Shown in pieces: positions 1-12,212 of a stretch of 64,000 nucleotides of DNA. The translations under genes and the position numbers were made by a program. This DNA is from Brachyhypopomus gauderio (taxonomy: Eukaryota; Chordata; Actinopteri; Gymnotiformes; Hypopomidae), in contig NC_135225.1 in NCBI RefSeq assembly GCF_052324685.1, forward strand, positions 5,605,129 through 5,669,128, written 5' to 3'. Each line of letters begins with the position of its first letter. Positions within the stretch are counted from its first letter, which is position 1. The notes under the pieces were generated by a model. It was not told the DNA's origin, did no database searches, and worked only from the letters and a program-made list of their open reading frames with translations.

Positions 1-1054
1 ACTGTTATTTTATCGAACGATATATGGATCGTGGTTTTATTGTTTTATTGGATAACACACCGATGTATTTTTTTAATATATATTTATGGTTTGAATTATA
101 CTGATGTATTATTTTAAAGTATTGATACTTCTGCATGCAAGTATAAAACAGTAAGCAGTAGCTATAGCATAGATTTCGCTTAGGTTGAGTTGTTCCGACT
201 GGGTCAGCTATTATAATTAGACTTTAGAACTTACCCAGCCTCCTTACGCAAACTTCAAAAATAAAGTCTATGTTCAATAACTAGCCTCGAAGAAACCTCT
301 GATTTCTTGCAAAGAAAATGCTTATCTTGTTTTAAATGTCCAGCTCTCTCCTTATTTAGTAAGATACAGCCTGAAAATAATTTCATTTAAAAATTCTCAC
401 TGATCTCACATGCAAAAAAAAGTTCGAATTTGTGATTTTGTTTACAAAACATTTATCAGAAAAAAGAATATATCTCTTTATTTCCTCCTTTGTCGTGGAT
501 TATATTTTCTTTGGACTTTTTGCATTTGTAAGAGAGGCTAAACACCTACATGCCCAAAACTGTAAAGCTAATGGCAATGTTTAACCATGTTGATTTTGCA
601 GAGTAATGTAAGCCTATACATTACATTTAGAATTACTTCAAGTGTTTGGCCTGTTTGAAGATGTGTGGATGGACTCAAATAACGAGCCCCAGATTTCAGT
701 GTCTCAGAGGATTCTCCTTTTAGTTTCTCTAACCTATTTCTACGAGTTCCTGAGCTTCATCTGTGCAGCACATTTTCAATGCGACTCCCGTCCTAGTAAT
801 CCAGTCAAGGCATCAGGTTGACTCATATTTTCTCGCATAATATAATAATCTGCCTACATTAGTTTGTGTTGCATGACTTTTCGTTTTTAATCGAACGGCG
901 CGCGAATGAAGTCGAAGAGTCACTGGGTAGAGTGGGTGGTTGAGCACTAGGACCGCGGGGACGCCTCCAGCCCGCCTCTTGGCGCGTCCCAAACCCGGTG
1001 AAGTGAAGAGGCAAAGTGGCCGCAGCGGCGCGCTGGAGCCTCGGACACAACAAG
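1..1054. other. Upstream flank and promoter region of the atlastin gene
   Basis: The first 850 bases are AT-rich with no coding exon that I can support. From about 890 to 1060 the base composition switches abruptly to CpG-rich, and CpG-richness continues into the first intron to roughly 1400. This is the expected look of a housekeeping-type CpG-island promoter for the gene starting at 1055. Short open frames here on both strands have no recognisable protein features. No TATA box is apparent close to the start codon; the transcription start cannot be placed from sequence alone. Confidence 0.5.
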
Positions 1055-1061
1055 ATGGCGG
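1050..1061 (+). promoter_or_regulatory. YY1-like motif overlapping the atlastin start codon
   Basis: The bases around the start codon read acaagatggcgg, matching the well-known YY1 core AAGATGGCGG. YY1 sites of this form often lie just downstream of transcription starts and can include the initiator ATG. Binding is inferred from the motif only. Confidence 0.45.
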
Positions 1062-4000
1062 ACCACAGGCGACGGAGAAATCGGAGAAGTTTCCCGGACA
1101 CGAATCACATAAACAGTATTGACAGAGGTAGTTATACTTAAAATAAAAAAAGTTAAATTGGAGATTGCATTAGTATAGCGCGGCGTTCGTTTGATTTGAC
1201 GCTTTCTCGTAAAGTGAAAGAAAGTGAATCAAAGTATCTTGAGTAGTTATGTGATTCGTGGTTATTTTACCCGGTTGCTTTATTCGCTTGTGTGTGGTTT
1301 GAAGCGGCGTTCGTGGCAGGTGAACTAACGGTGTGCGGCGGGGCAAGTTGGTCCGGGAGTTTTGCCCCTGCGGGTGGTGCAAAGCTCGCGAAAGGTTGGG
1401 ACAGCTGTCGGTCGGTTTTCAACACATGCTGACTTTGTGCCTTCAAAAGGAAGTTTGCTTATAACGAATTACTAACCAGATAACTTTACAGAGAGGCGGC
1501 GAACATTTTAAAGAGAATATCGTATTTTTGTACACCAACAGTCCAGATAACGATTTAACGATTTTCTATTCGGGTTTCTTGGTATTCGATTATTCGAGTG
1601 TTTACTGTGTGTTTTTTAGGCTATTCTTAGCCGCGTAACCTGACGTTAGTTTGCAAACCATTGGCAAACAAAACTATTTTTTGCACTCATTTCTTTCTTT
1701 CTCTTTTTTTGCTATATTTAAACGATATTTTCAACGATTCCGTTTCAGCGTCGTGAGACGCTGCGTTGAAACCAACGAGGAAAGTTGTTGATGTTGAGAG
1801 AGTTTCGTAACAGGCTGAAACTGAAGATGTGAACCGCTGCTTTAAATTCCTGCAGCCCGCCTGGCCAACGCTGCCATTACAGCATCTACAGCTCCAGTGG
1901 GATCGATTTATTTGCACTTTATTGGTCATTTTATTTTTAAACTTAGCAAAAAAACATTTAATTGTTTACTACATTCTGACGCGTTGACTTTGTGCAGTTG
2001 GCAAGCTAAGTGTCTCCTTTTCCTGTGCCCTTGGCGCAGGGCTTGTGCGCTTTGGAGTGACCCATAAGAGCAGTCCAGACAGGCTCCGTTGTATTTGTCC
2101 TGCGTCTGTATGGTTTCCTGCAGTGAAATGAGGCCAAATTAAACTCCCAACGCATCCAAGTTCATTGTAGATCTCCGATAAGCGCAGCGCATGTCGCAAG
2201 GATCTGCGCGCCGGGAATAGAAAATTCCAGTGGAGTGTGTGTGTGTGTGTGAGGTGCTGTAAAGTGATGCTGTAAAGACAAAGTCACGGTAACCCATACC
2301 TGACTTTGGAGCTTAAAGTATCAAGAATCACGATTTTAAAGGCAATATCGTCCTGTCCTTGTCAAAATGCTTTTAGTGATTGATTGATGAATGGTTTCAT
2401 ATCTTCCTCTTATCATCATTGGTATGTAGGGTAGGGATTTTGGTCCTTTTTAAAGACCAAGCCAATTCTTCATCACCAGCTCTGTGTTTACCACACACAT
2501 GCTGGTTTTCCATGTGACCGTGTTTGTGCAAATACATCCTCTCATTTATCATTTGTCTTTTACTCAGATGTTACAGGCGTGGAGGAGGTACCACTTTGTG
2601 ATCCAGATCAGGAGATAAGTGCAATGGAAGAGCTGAACCCTAACACCAACGGAGTAGCTCCATGTGCTACTGAGGAAAAGCTTGAACCCGAGGAGGACGA
2701 GCCCATCGGTCATGGCGCTGGGCCGGTGCAGATTGTGCTTGCCAACCAGGACGATCATATATTTGAGTTGAATGCCGTTGCACTGGAGAAGATTCTAATG
2801 CAGGATCACATCAAGGATCTCAACGTGGTTGTGCTCTCTGTTGCCGGAGCTTTTCGCAAAGGCAAATCCTTCCTACTGGACTTCATGCTGCGCTACATGT
2901 ACAACCAGGTGAGCCACTTCATGCGCTCACACGCTGTAAGGGCGTGACTCCTGTCGCCAGCATGCTCATGCTCGGCACCAGGCTCATCTTCACCGCCACG
3001 TTACGACGCCGTTAACTGGCCTGGCTGGTTTTGCACCAGGAGGCCCGCCATTAGCGTGACGTCACTTTCTCGTTCTCATCCCCCCCCCCCTTCTGTAGTC
3101 GCCTGAGTCATGGATGGGAGGAGATGATGAACCGCTCACGGGTTTCTCTTGGAGGGGGGGTTGTGAGAGAGAGACTACAGGAATACAGGCCTGGAGTGAC
3201 GTGTTCGTAGTGGAAAAGCCAGATGGCAGTAAGGTGAGGTGTTGAGCATGAACTAATCACGTATCCACGCCCCCCGCTCGTTGGTCCTAAAACGTACCTG
3301 ATGTCTAATCACAGTTTGATTTCAGGTGGCTGTCCTTTTGGTTGACACTCAGGGAGCCTTTGACAGTCAGTCCACCATTAAGGACTGTGCTACGGTGTTT
3401 GCCCTCAGCACCATGACCAGTTCTATACAGGTGTGTTTATGACGTGCAAAGAATGATTGTCGTCCGTGTGTAGGTGCTGTTGTATGTGCATATGGGTGCT
3501 ATGGTTTCATGCCTGCCCTATGGGCTTTTTGTTTGTTCTAGGTTTATAATCTTTCACAGAATATTCAAGAAGATGACCTCCAACATCTCCAGGTACATGT
3601 TTCAGGGTTTTAAGCATGTATGCCAGAAAAATGTCAAAGATTCATGGCTCTATCTTTTCAGTGGCCCATAAATTGCAGGTTCAGGCTGGTGATTGATTTA
3701 GCTAGTTATGAACATTCCACTTTTTGACATGAGACAAATACCATAGATGTCAGTTGAATGTCATTGTCTTGCAATGAGCGGAGCACCTTTCTAGGTTTGG
3801 AGCTGTTTGGTTGGTTCTGAGTGGTGAAGCATCGTCTTTCTTCCCACGTTCATCCCTTTGGTGCTCTACTGGCCTTTCTGTTTGTGAGACTTGCTAGTTA
3901 ATCTTCTGGTCAATCCCCTGATGAATACTAACTGGATAGTGTATTTGTTTTCTTCTTGATTTAAAGTATTGTCATCCACTATTGTAGTCAGGGTGTTTGC

Positions 4001-7000
4001 TCACCAGGGCATTTGGCTCTCTTAATAATGTCTTTAACAGTTAGCAATGCTGTAATATGAAAATAATACTTCTAACAGACTGCAAGCGTTCTGACAAACT
4101 CCAGAAGTGTGTTCAAACAGCCATGTAATCATGGCATTCACTTGATCAAACAGATAGCTTCAGTAATAAAGGTCAGTGTTTAACCTTATCAAACGGGTTC
4201 TCCAGTGTGAGTATTTTGTAGAGCAATGAGTACTATAAACTGAGCTATTCAGTTTGTTAGGGTCTCATTTTCAGTATACCTCAAAATATTGTATGTAAAA
4301 CTTAACACATCATATTTCTACATCCAGTTGTTTAGTGTAACCTTTTGTGTTTAGCTTTTTACAGAATACGGCCGTCTAGCAATAGAAGAAGTCTCTGAAA
4401 AACCATTTCAGGTATTGAACAACTGTTCAGTAATATGTTATTTGCGCTTGTGCTCAACATTCATGTTTTTCTCTCACATCTATGTTTCTGATTGTGGGTT
4501 TTGTTCCTCCTCCAGAAACTGTTGTTTTTGATCAGAGACTGGTGTTTCCCTTATGAACACCAGTACGGCCTGGCGGGAGGTAATCACTTTTTGGAACGCA
4601 GGCTTCAGGTGAGACGTGAAGACGTGTGAGAACATCTGTGATGGTCTGAACTGGGTGTTAAAAAACGTCTTTCGTGTGATTGTGTGTTCAGGTGAAGCAG
4701 AACCAACACGAGGAGCTGCAGAATGTGAGGAAACACATTCACTCCTGCTTCTCCAGGATTGGCTGCTTTCTGTTGCCTCATCCAGGCCTGAAGGTTGCAA
4801 CGAATCCCCGTTTTGATGGCAGACTGAAAGGTTGGAGCACTTTCATAATCAAGCTCGCATGTGGAGGCCCATCAAATGGTCTTCTAATCTTGTAGTGTTC
4901 TCTGTAGACATTGATGCCGAGTTCAAGAAAGAGCTACAGAGCCTGATACCTCTACTGCTAGCCCCAGCAAACCTGATTGAGAAGGAGATCAATGGTGCCA
5001 AGGTCACATGCAGAGACCTACTGGAATATTTCAAGGTCAGGAGTCTTGGTTATTGTCTGTACAAGCAGCACTTTTGTTTACTTTTACAAACATAGTAATA
5101 TGTCTTTTATCCCCTAATGCATTAATAAAATGGACAGTGTGCTTCAAAGTATGTGAATATGTAAATATATTTTGTATACAGGCCTACATCAAAATCTACC
5201 AAGGAGATGAGCTGCCTCATCCCAAGTCCATGTTGCAGGTATGCTCTCGTGATCTCTGCACAATAAACACCTCAATACAATTAATAAATATCCCCCATAT
5301 TATTATTCTAACTTGCTAGTTTGTAAACCTAAGCAGTTTCCTCCTGCAAAGACAGTTGCTGACATTATTGAAAAGAATGATTCTTGGTAATAACTGCTTA
5401 GTTAATTGATTAATGGGAGAACAATGATCACTCTTCATAGACAGCATGGTGTTTTTTGCTGTCTTTACTACTAACTAGTTGTGTATTGCTTGCTTGGATG
5501 CCCAGCTAACTACTACAGAGGTACACAAATGCATTTATTGCCCATGTTTTAGCAAAGGGGGTCACTCGCAGTACGTTTTTTCAGAATGCCTGTTTCTCAG
5601 TCGGCCCACTAGGCCGTCCTGTGGTCTTTTAAACATCAAGGGAAGTTTCAGCAGATTGCTCAGCTGTTTCAGTTTCCTTTGCTCACTGTGTCTCTGTCAA
5701 GGCAACTGCTGAAGCAAACAACCTGACCGCCGTGGCTGGGGCGAAGGACGCTTACAGCCGCTCCATGGAGCAGGTAGGGTCCACGCTTTGGTGCTGACGC
5801 CAGGAATCTTTACACAGTAGCATATTGTGACTATAACTAATCCCTCCATGTTAGATTTCATCTTAAGAATGAGTTGATTTATTCATTAATTTATAGATTT
5901 CTCTATTCAGTGAAAGTGAAGTAACTCAAGGGGCTTGAGGCCTCTCTTAATATAGCTGTAGTGTAAAGTTGCGAGGTAACCTAGATAACTGAAAATAACT
6001 TGAGGCCACAGCACTAAAATAGCTTGTAATTTGGCCTAGATAACTTTAATCCCATTGCTACATTTGAAGTATGATTTTTGTCTTATATGGGTTCTCTTAC
6101 CAATGAGATTTAAGGTCATTTAAAGGTAATTTACAGAAATGTAAAAATATTTTCTCACCGCCTCATAGATCTGTGGTGGAGATAAGCCATACCTTGCACC
6201 AATAGATCTTCAGCGCCATCATGAGGACCTGAAGCAATCATCTGTCCAGCAATTCCGTTCTGTCAAGAAAATGGGAGGAACGGAGTTCAGCCAGCGATAC
6301 CAAGAACAGCTGGAGTCTGAACTCGATGAACTTTACTCAAACTTCACTAAACACAATGAAAGCAAGAACATTTTCTACGCAGCGAGAACTCCGGCCACAC
6401 TGTTTGCCGTTATGTTTTTTGCCTACGTCGTATCTACAGTAACAGGCTTCATTGGCATGTCGGCAATCGCAGCCCTGGCCAACCTTGCCATGGGCGTGTC
6501 ACTGATGTCACTCTGTGCGTGGGCCTACGTCAGGTACTCTGGGGAATATCGAGAAGTGGGTGTGGCTATAGACCTCACCGCAGAAGCCTTGTGGGAGCAG
6601 GTGGGTGGTGCTTTCTTATGCCTGTTAATGAATTAACATTCCAACACTAAGGCGAGTTTATTTATACGATGCCTTTCAAACACAATGGCAACTCGTAGTG
6701 CCCTAGAATGCAAATGCTACCAAAAGTTACGTGGGTTTTTCTTTGTAGTTTTTAATTGCTATGAGAAGCTAAACATATTGGATTTTAATGACAACTAGGT
6801 TAATCTTCCACACTATTTCATACAAGTGGCAACAATATGACCTCGAAGACGATCTCTCAATAAAGAATGGCAGTTGGGTCCTTTAGGTCTTCCTGCTGAG
6901 CAGAATGCCACGGCTGCTGGGGCCTGATATTCTGATGAGAAAAGTACCAAAATATTAATCAACTTTGCAATTTTTAGTTACAGCCACAGTAAAAAAAAAA

Positions 7001-8123
7001 CTGTAAAGTCCTTGAATATTTTATTTATGCACATTTTAGTAAAGGTGAGGTAAAAGCTTATAAAAAAAAAACCCCAGCATGACCTTTGAGATTAGTAAAA
7101 TTCTAGGCATACCCCCAAAACACTTTGCTTGAGAAGTCACTTGCATATTAAAATGAGACTAGAGATTATGATGCCCAGCTAATAAACGTGCCTGCTTGGT
7201 AATGTGGCCACCCTTCCTCCCCAGTGTAATGTTGCATTAGCGTACAATTTAAGAAACATCCCACATAACCCTAACTTGAAACTTTGTAAACCTGAGCAAT
7301 GTGCTCCAATAACAGCAGTAGCTAACATTTCAGTGAAGAATTTAGCCTTTATCGATTGTTAATTAGTTGGGAGAACAATGATCACTCTTCCTGGACAGCA
7401 AGGTTTTTTATTTTTCTTTTACAGTCTTTACCAAGTCCTTGTGTTTACCACTCGCTTGGATACTTGGCTAGCTGCTACAGAGATGCGTGAAGGCACCTAG
7501 TGCATGTGTGATTCAGCAAAATGGGTCACTAATAGAACGTCAGAATGCCTCTTCTAAGCCTGTCTGTCTTACTAGTTAAACATCAAGGGAAAGGTCACTT
7601 GATATTGGGGGGGGGGGGGGGTTGAAGTACATGTCGATGTATATTCTAGACAGCTCAGTGAAATACTCAGGTCATATAGTCTTCACCCCCTATGGTAGGT
7701 CCCAACTGCCACTTGAAAGGTTGAACATTTTATCAGCCTTTTACTACTTCTAACATGGGTTTGACATTTTTATTCCTTTACTGATTGTCTTTAAAACCTT
7801 GTGCAGGTTCTACATCAACTGTGCTCTACTGGTAGTTTCTCAAGAGTATGACTTCTTGACTCTTATTGAGTCATTTTTTTTCTGCTCAGTTTGAAATGCT
7901 TAGTTGCTGTGCCCCCCATAATTCTTTGTTGATGTTTACTTACTTCCTTGGTTGTTCATGATGTATAACTTTTTCTCTCTTGTTCTCTTTTAATTTTCTG
8001 TAGGTGATAAAACCACTGACCGAGCAATACATGGAAGAGAATATCCGTCAAACTGTAGTTAACTCCATAAGAGCCAGTCTCACTGAACAGGTGACGCACA
8101 CCACGAAGTTGAAGACCACCTGA
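1055..8123 (+). CDS. atl2: Atlastin, ATL2-like ER membrane-fusion GTPase (13 coding exons)
   Basis: Atlastins are dynamin-related GTPases that fuse ER tubules homotypically. Coding exons: 1055-1127, 2568-2908, 3099-3233, 3326-3430, 3542-3592, 4355-4411, 4516-4608, 4692-4830, 4908-5035, 5182-5238, 5702-5773, 6169-6600, 8004-8123. All phases close, giving 600 residues (human ATL2 is about 583). The P-loop GAFRKGKS is at about 118-125, the G3 motif DTQG at about 190-193 and the G4 RD pair at about 261-262. The helical middle domain is followed by a paired hydrophobic hairpin at about 492-540, entered through ARTPATLF, and a C-terminal amphipathic tail on the last exon. The tail ([21 protein letters not shown]) and the segment [11 protein letters not shown] are closer to ATL2 than to ATL1 or ATL3; this is from memory of the family, not an alignment. 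The start ATG opens a basic N-terminus, [11 protein letters not shown], and sits in the CpG island. A fish-specific paralogue is the main alternative. Confidence 0.93.
5311..5645 (+). repeat. Intronic repeat copy A in the atlastin gene
   Basis: This block in intron 10 is a diverged direct copy of 7273-7595 in intron 12. Shared blocks in the same order include tttgtaaacct, gggagaacaatgatcactct, gcttggat, ctacagag, gggtcact, cagaatgcct and aaacatcaaggga. It contains no coding exon. No terminal inverted repeats or target-site duplication were found, so its class is unknown. Confidence 0.75.
7273..7595 (+). repeat. Intronic repeat copy B in the atlastin gene
   Basis: This is the partner of 5311-5645, in the same orientation and lying in intron 12. 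The copies share the same order of conserved blocks with substitutions and small indels between them, so the duplication is not recent. A 15-base run of G follows closely at 7607-7621. Confidence 0.75.
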
Positions 8124-8221
8124 CAACGAAGAGCCCCCATACACCTCCTTGGTTCAGTGAAGGGTGTGTTGTGCATAGTTTTATTGTGGACTCTCTTCCC
8201 TTAGACTGAAAAAGAGAAAAG

Positions 8222-8227
8222 AATAAA
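8222..8227 (+). terminator. Candidate polyadenylation signal for the atlastin gene
   Basis: An AATAAA hexamer lies about 100 bases after the stop codon. It is the first canonical signal downstream. Use of further downstream signals cannot be excluded. Confidence 0.5.
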
Positions 8228-9276
8228 AACCAAAGTTTACAACCCAACCCTTCCCTTTCACCCCTTTAGTGAGTGACACAAGCTCAGTCACTATAATGTT
8301 AAAGCACTTGTGATTTTAGGTCCGATTTAAACATACATGCATGCGTATTTGGTTGTCTGTGGGCTAAGCAGTTTTTTTTCAGGTTCAATGTAGCACTTGT
8401 TTAGCTATTTTAAAGTCAATTAGTCCCTGAATTTCTATATTTAAATTGGTTCTGATTTATTTCTTAATATTGATCTTTAAAATCAATCATGTTGTCGAGT
8501 TTAAGGACAGTGCAACAATGCAAATTATGCCTACTGTCAGACCTGACTGGTATTGAGCTGGTATATTTCCCTCTTTAGAGGGGGCAGTAAATGTGCTGAG
8601 GTTAAGGTGTTTGTAAATTAAAAAACTTCAGGCTGTACCATAACCTAAAGAAAGCATATGAATATATAAATATAATTTTATATTTACATCATGAATGAGC
8701 TTAGTTCACGGTTGAATAATTGGATCCCTCTGTACTCATTGTGAATTGAACATTGAACTTACTGTACTTGCCTACAGCCTGCCTGAATTGGACACTGTAT
8801 GATGGGGGTGTGTATCAGATTACTTGCTTTGCATAGATTTTAAGCATACATCTAAATTATTTTTTCAACAATTAAAAATGTTTTTTGCTGGTTTAATACA
8901 GTTTCTCTAGTGAATTCTATTTTCAGAGTTGTTCTATGCACCCGATCAAACATTTAAAATCTTTGCATGTTTAGCTTCTGCTCATACTGATTCGGTTGCA
9001 CAGTTAACTGCCATTAAACACCATGGGTTTACCCGCTGGATGAAATTGTTCAGTGATGTATTGCAGTGCGTATTTTAATAGCATCCAACTAGGGTTGATG
9101 GAAGTGATGTTAGTAGCGTTAGTAGAGTACTTGGCTGAAGTATGTTTTGGTCAAGCTAGTTTTATTTTTATTTGTAATAGCAAGTTGCAGCTGATGTAAA
9201 GTGCCAAATCCCAGACGCCTGCAGTTGAATTCAAAAGAATCCGTTTTGGCTCCTACGGTTGCACAGCTATGGTCGT

Positions 9277-9290
9277 GTTTCTATGGTGAC
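9277..9290 (+). promoter_or_regulatory. RFX-type X-box upstream of the coiled-coil gene
   Basis: The sequence gtttctatggtgac fits the RFX X-box consensus (two imperfect inverted half-sites separated by AT). It lies about 100 bases before a plausible 5' noncoding exon that ends with a strong donor (aag|gtaaga) at 9387/9388. In animals such X-boxes mark many ciliary and testis genes. This is a motif match only. Confidence 0.5.
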
Positions 9291-9979
9291 TGACATTTTT
9301 AAACAGTTCGAACAATAGGGCTGGAGTCGTGCGGCATCCTGCCGTTAGTCTCGTTTGGACATGAGAAACTGCTGCAGAGCCGATAAGGTAAGAGCTGTGA
9401 AGGAAATATGTTGTGAATTTTATTTTTGTTTTTTGGTGTGAGTTCAGTCATAACCTTTTGCTAGAAGTCAGTGTATACATTGAACACATTCCGGCATAAA
9501 TTAGACTGTCCACAGATTTTTTTTTTTTGCTACCCTGGCTAAGCTAAGATCTATAAATCAGCAGCACTCCAAATATGCAGGCAACAGTGTTCAATTTTCC
9601 TGGTTAAAATGTGTAAAATGGTGAATTTATTTAAATTACTTAACTAATTAGACATTTGAAATTACTTCTTGTACTTGTACTACTTGTAATTACTTTCTAA
9701 TTACAGTTCCTAGATTTGAATAATGAAACAGTCTTGCAAATATATTTGAAGGGACCAAAGAATACCAACGTGAAATTATAAAGTAACAACTGCTTCTTCA
9801 CACAATTGGTGGCAACCATCAAGACCAAAGAAGCCTTCAAGAAGGACTCAATCAAATGTTAAGGACGTTTCCTTACAATAACAAAAGGCCTGTTAATTGT
9901 ACCACACCTCAAGTAATGTGCACAAAACAATGAGGCTTTGCCCCCTAACAGGAATGTGTATGAAGGGATTTTAACCACA

Positions 9980-11605
9980 ATGGAGGTGAAAGAAGGCAAA
10001 GTTGGCCTGGATACTGAGGAGCCCATGGCGGGAAGATCAATACATGCAAACCCTCATGAAATACCAGCTGTGGGAAACTTGGACTCTGTTAATTTGAATG
10101 TTAATACAGTGGCAGTTTCTTCACAGGTTACCTTGACCAAGAAATCAAAGTTGAAAGAAAGGGTTAGAGATGGTCGTCTGCCCGTTAAAGGAATGCAGGC
10201 TGACTTTTCTGAGACTTTGAAAGAAAAGCTGCAACACAAAGATCTGGAAAATCAACACACTGTACGCATGCTGCTGATGTTTTACCGGGAGCTGAAGGAC
10301 AAAATGGAGGTGTGGGAGACGACCGAAGCGAAGGCCGAACTCGTGGCAGAGAAGCTAAAGCGGGAAGAGGAGAAGAACCTCGAGGTTACGGAGAGGTTCA
10401 ACAGCGTCTGTGAGGACATGAGAGCGGAAATCTGCATAGCCAAGAGCAACAATGAGAGCTTTGTCAAGCAGCTCAAAGCTCTGCTGGAAAAATATAAGCG
10501 ACTCCAAAAACGTGCCGGTACTTTCAAGCAGCAACTCCTAGAGGAGCGTACGAAGAAAAAGATGTATCAAAAGACGGTAAATAAAACACAACGGATGGCC
10601 GAAGAGCTACTGATGAATCGGACTCTCCTGGAAGAACAGATGGACGATGCAACGAGGGAGCTCTGTGAATGCCGGAAAAAAATACAGTCGATGGAGGAGG
10701 AGGAGAACGAGTACTACATTGGAAGTATGAAGGCGGCTGAAGAGGAGAGATCAGCCCTGAAAGCTGAATGTTGTAGCCTTGGCCAGCAGCTCTGGAAGAC
10801 TCGGGAGGAGAACAAGAAGCTTGCTCAAGCAGTTCACGCCAAAGAACTAGAAAAGGGAAGAGCTGAGAGAAACCTACAGGAATCACAGAAGGCAGTTAAA
10901 CAGCTTTATGAAGAACTGGGTGAGAGTAAAACAAAAACAGAATCAATTTATCTACAGTTTGAATCCATGAAAAAAGAGTGCAAACTTCTTTATAACAGAC
11001 ATACAGTTGAGATACTTGATCTAAAGGAGCAACAGAAGGCCAGTATGGAACAGTTTGAGAGTATGAAAACGGAGTGCGAGGCCTTAAATGGAGTTGTCTG
11101 TAAACTGAAGAAAGACAAATGCGTGCTGAAAGGGGAGCTGGAGACCCTTCGAGAAGAAAAGGAAAAGTCTGAGACGGCAGGCAAACGCGAAGCGGAGAGA
11201 CTGCGGGCGATTGTGGCCCTGCTGGAGAGGGAGAGGGGTCTGCTCCTGAACGAAATGGGAGATCTGAGGAAGGACTACCTCAGTCTCAGTGATCGAATCA
11301 CACAGCGGATTGGGCAGCTCCACCAGACTGATGACCCCATGTGCATCACAGAAATATCAGTTCACCACCACATGGCACCCAAAACAGATAAGGCAGTTGC
11401 CCCAATAGCCAGTGTGAACAGTAAGTACAGATATTTAAACTAATCAAAAATTAATCAAAATGGTTGAGTTTAAAAGAATGAATATAGCAACATTACAAAT
11501 TAACATGAATTTTTTTTTCTAGTGATTGAGCAAATAAGAAGAAAACTAGAGGAGGAAGAAAAGTGGTTCCATGAAGAAACTGGAGAGCTGCTTCAAGAAC
11601 CTTAA
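9980..11605 (+). CDS. Uncharacterised coiled-coil protein (two coding exons)
   Basis: I do not recognise this protein. Coding exons are 9980-11420 and 11523-11605; the donor is aaca|gtaagt, the acceptor follows a T-rich tract, and the joined frame gives 507 residues ending in LLQEP. I start at the first in-frame ATG (MEVKEGKVG); the frame is open further upstream but without an ATG, and an acceptor-like cctaacag ends at 9951. From about residue 65 to 460 the product is Lys/Glu-rich with leucine-type heptads and few helix breakers, i.e. a long coiled coil. No signal peptide, transmembrane segment or catalytic motif is visible. Two similar segments (YLQFESMKKEC and MEQFESMKTEC) suggest an internal duplication. 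The X-box upstream hints at a ciliary, centrosomal or testis role; that is inference. A candidate AATAAA follows at 11717. Confidence 0.8.
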
Positions 11606-11716
11606 AACATTTACATTCATCTTACATCCCAGTTACTCCTGAAGGAACAATGGAGAACCCGCTCAGTTATACATCTGTAGCCTCAGTTTCTGAAAGCTGT
11701 CTGCAATAGTCATGCC

Positions 11717-11722
11717 AATAAA
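11717..11722 (+). terminator. Candidate polyadenylation signal for the coiled-coil gene
   Basis: AATAAA lies about 110 bases after the stop codon, inside ccaataaagttt. It is followed by T-rich sequence. Confidence 0.55.
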
Positions 11723-11961
11723 GTTTTTACCTACTCATTGATTTTCCGGAGAGAATTTCCTTAATATTAACTGTTAGTGGGATCAGACTGACCCACATTT
11801 TCTGTAAGGCATCTCAGACCAGGCAGTTTTTCCGTTTAACAAAAGAACCCAAGAACCAAAGTGCTTCCCTTCCAAAGTGTAGGTAATGGAATGATGAATA
11901 AAGAGAAACCATTACCCAGTGAGATTCATTACATGTATTTGATGGTCATCAACCTCTAGAC

Positions 11962-12212
11962 CAGTGGTTCTCAAACTTTTTCTATCATTCCCCACCTCAG
12001 GCGAACGTAATTTGTTGACCGGGGGATCCGGTACAAATTCATTAAAGGGCCGAATCTAACCCTGGTTCACGCTGTTCCGCAGACATTTTAAACATCCGGG
12101 CCTTATGCAAAACGAACAGACATTAAAATGACAGGCTTAAAAAGGTTCATTTCTTCCAATTGCTTGCGCCCCACCTGCAATACCCATGCGCCCCACACTT
12201 CGAGAAACGCTG
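11962..12212. mobile_element. hAT-type MITE with 8-bp target-site duplication
   Basis: A 251-bp element begins cagtggttctc and ends gagaaacgctg, so the termini form imperfect inverted repeats. It is flanked by exact 8-bp copies of ctctagac at 11954-11961 and 12213-12220. The CAGTGGTTCTCAAAC terminus and 8-bp duplication are hallmarks of hAT (Charlie-like) non-autonomous elements. It has no coding capacity and sits between the convergent 3' ends of the coiled-coil gene and hells. Confidence 0.88.

Noticed and set aside
7955-8144. Minus-strand frame across the last atlastin exon
   Set aside because: Shadow of the atlastin coding exon, whose frame and splice sites are well supported.
9938-9979. 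Upstream extension of the coiled-coil frame starting at TTG
   Set aside because: It would need a non-ATG start; the first in-frame ATG is at 9980 and an acceptor-like site lies in between.
10524-10886. 120-codon antisense frame inside the coiled-coil exon
   Set aside because: It is a shadow of the real gene, produced by purine-rich coding on the other strand; no motif or start context.
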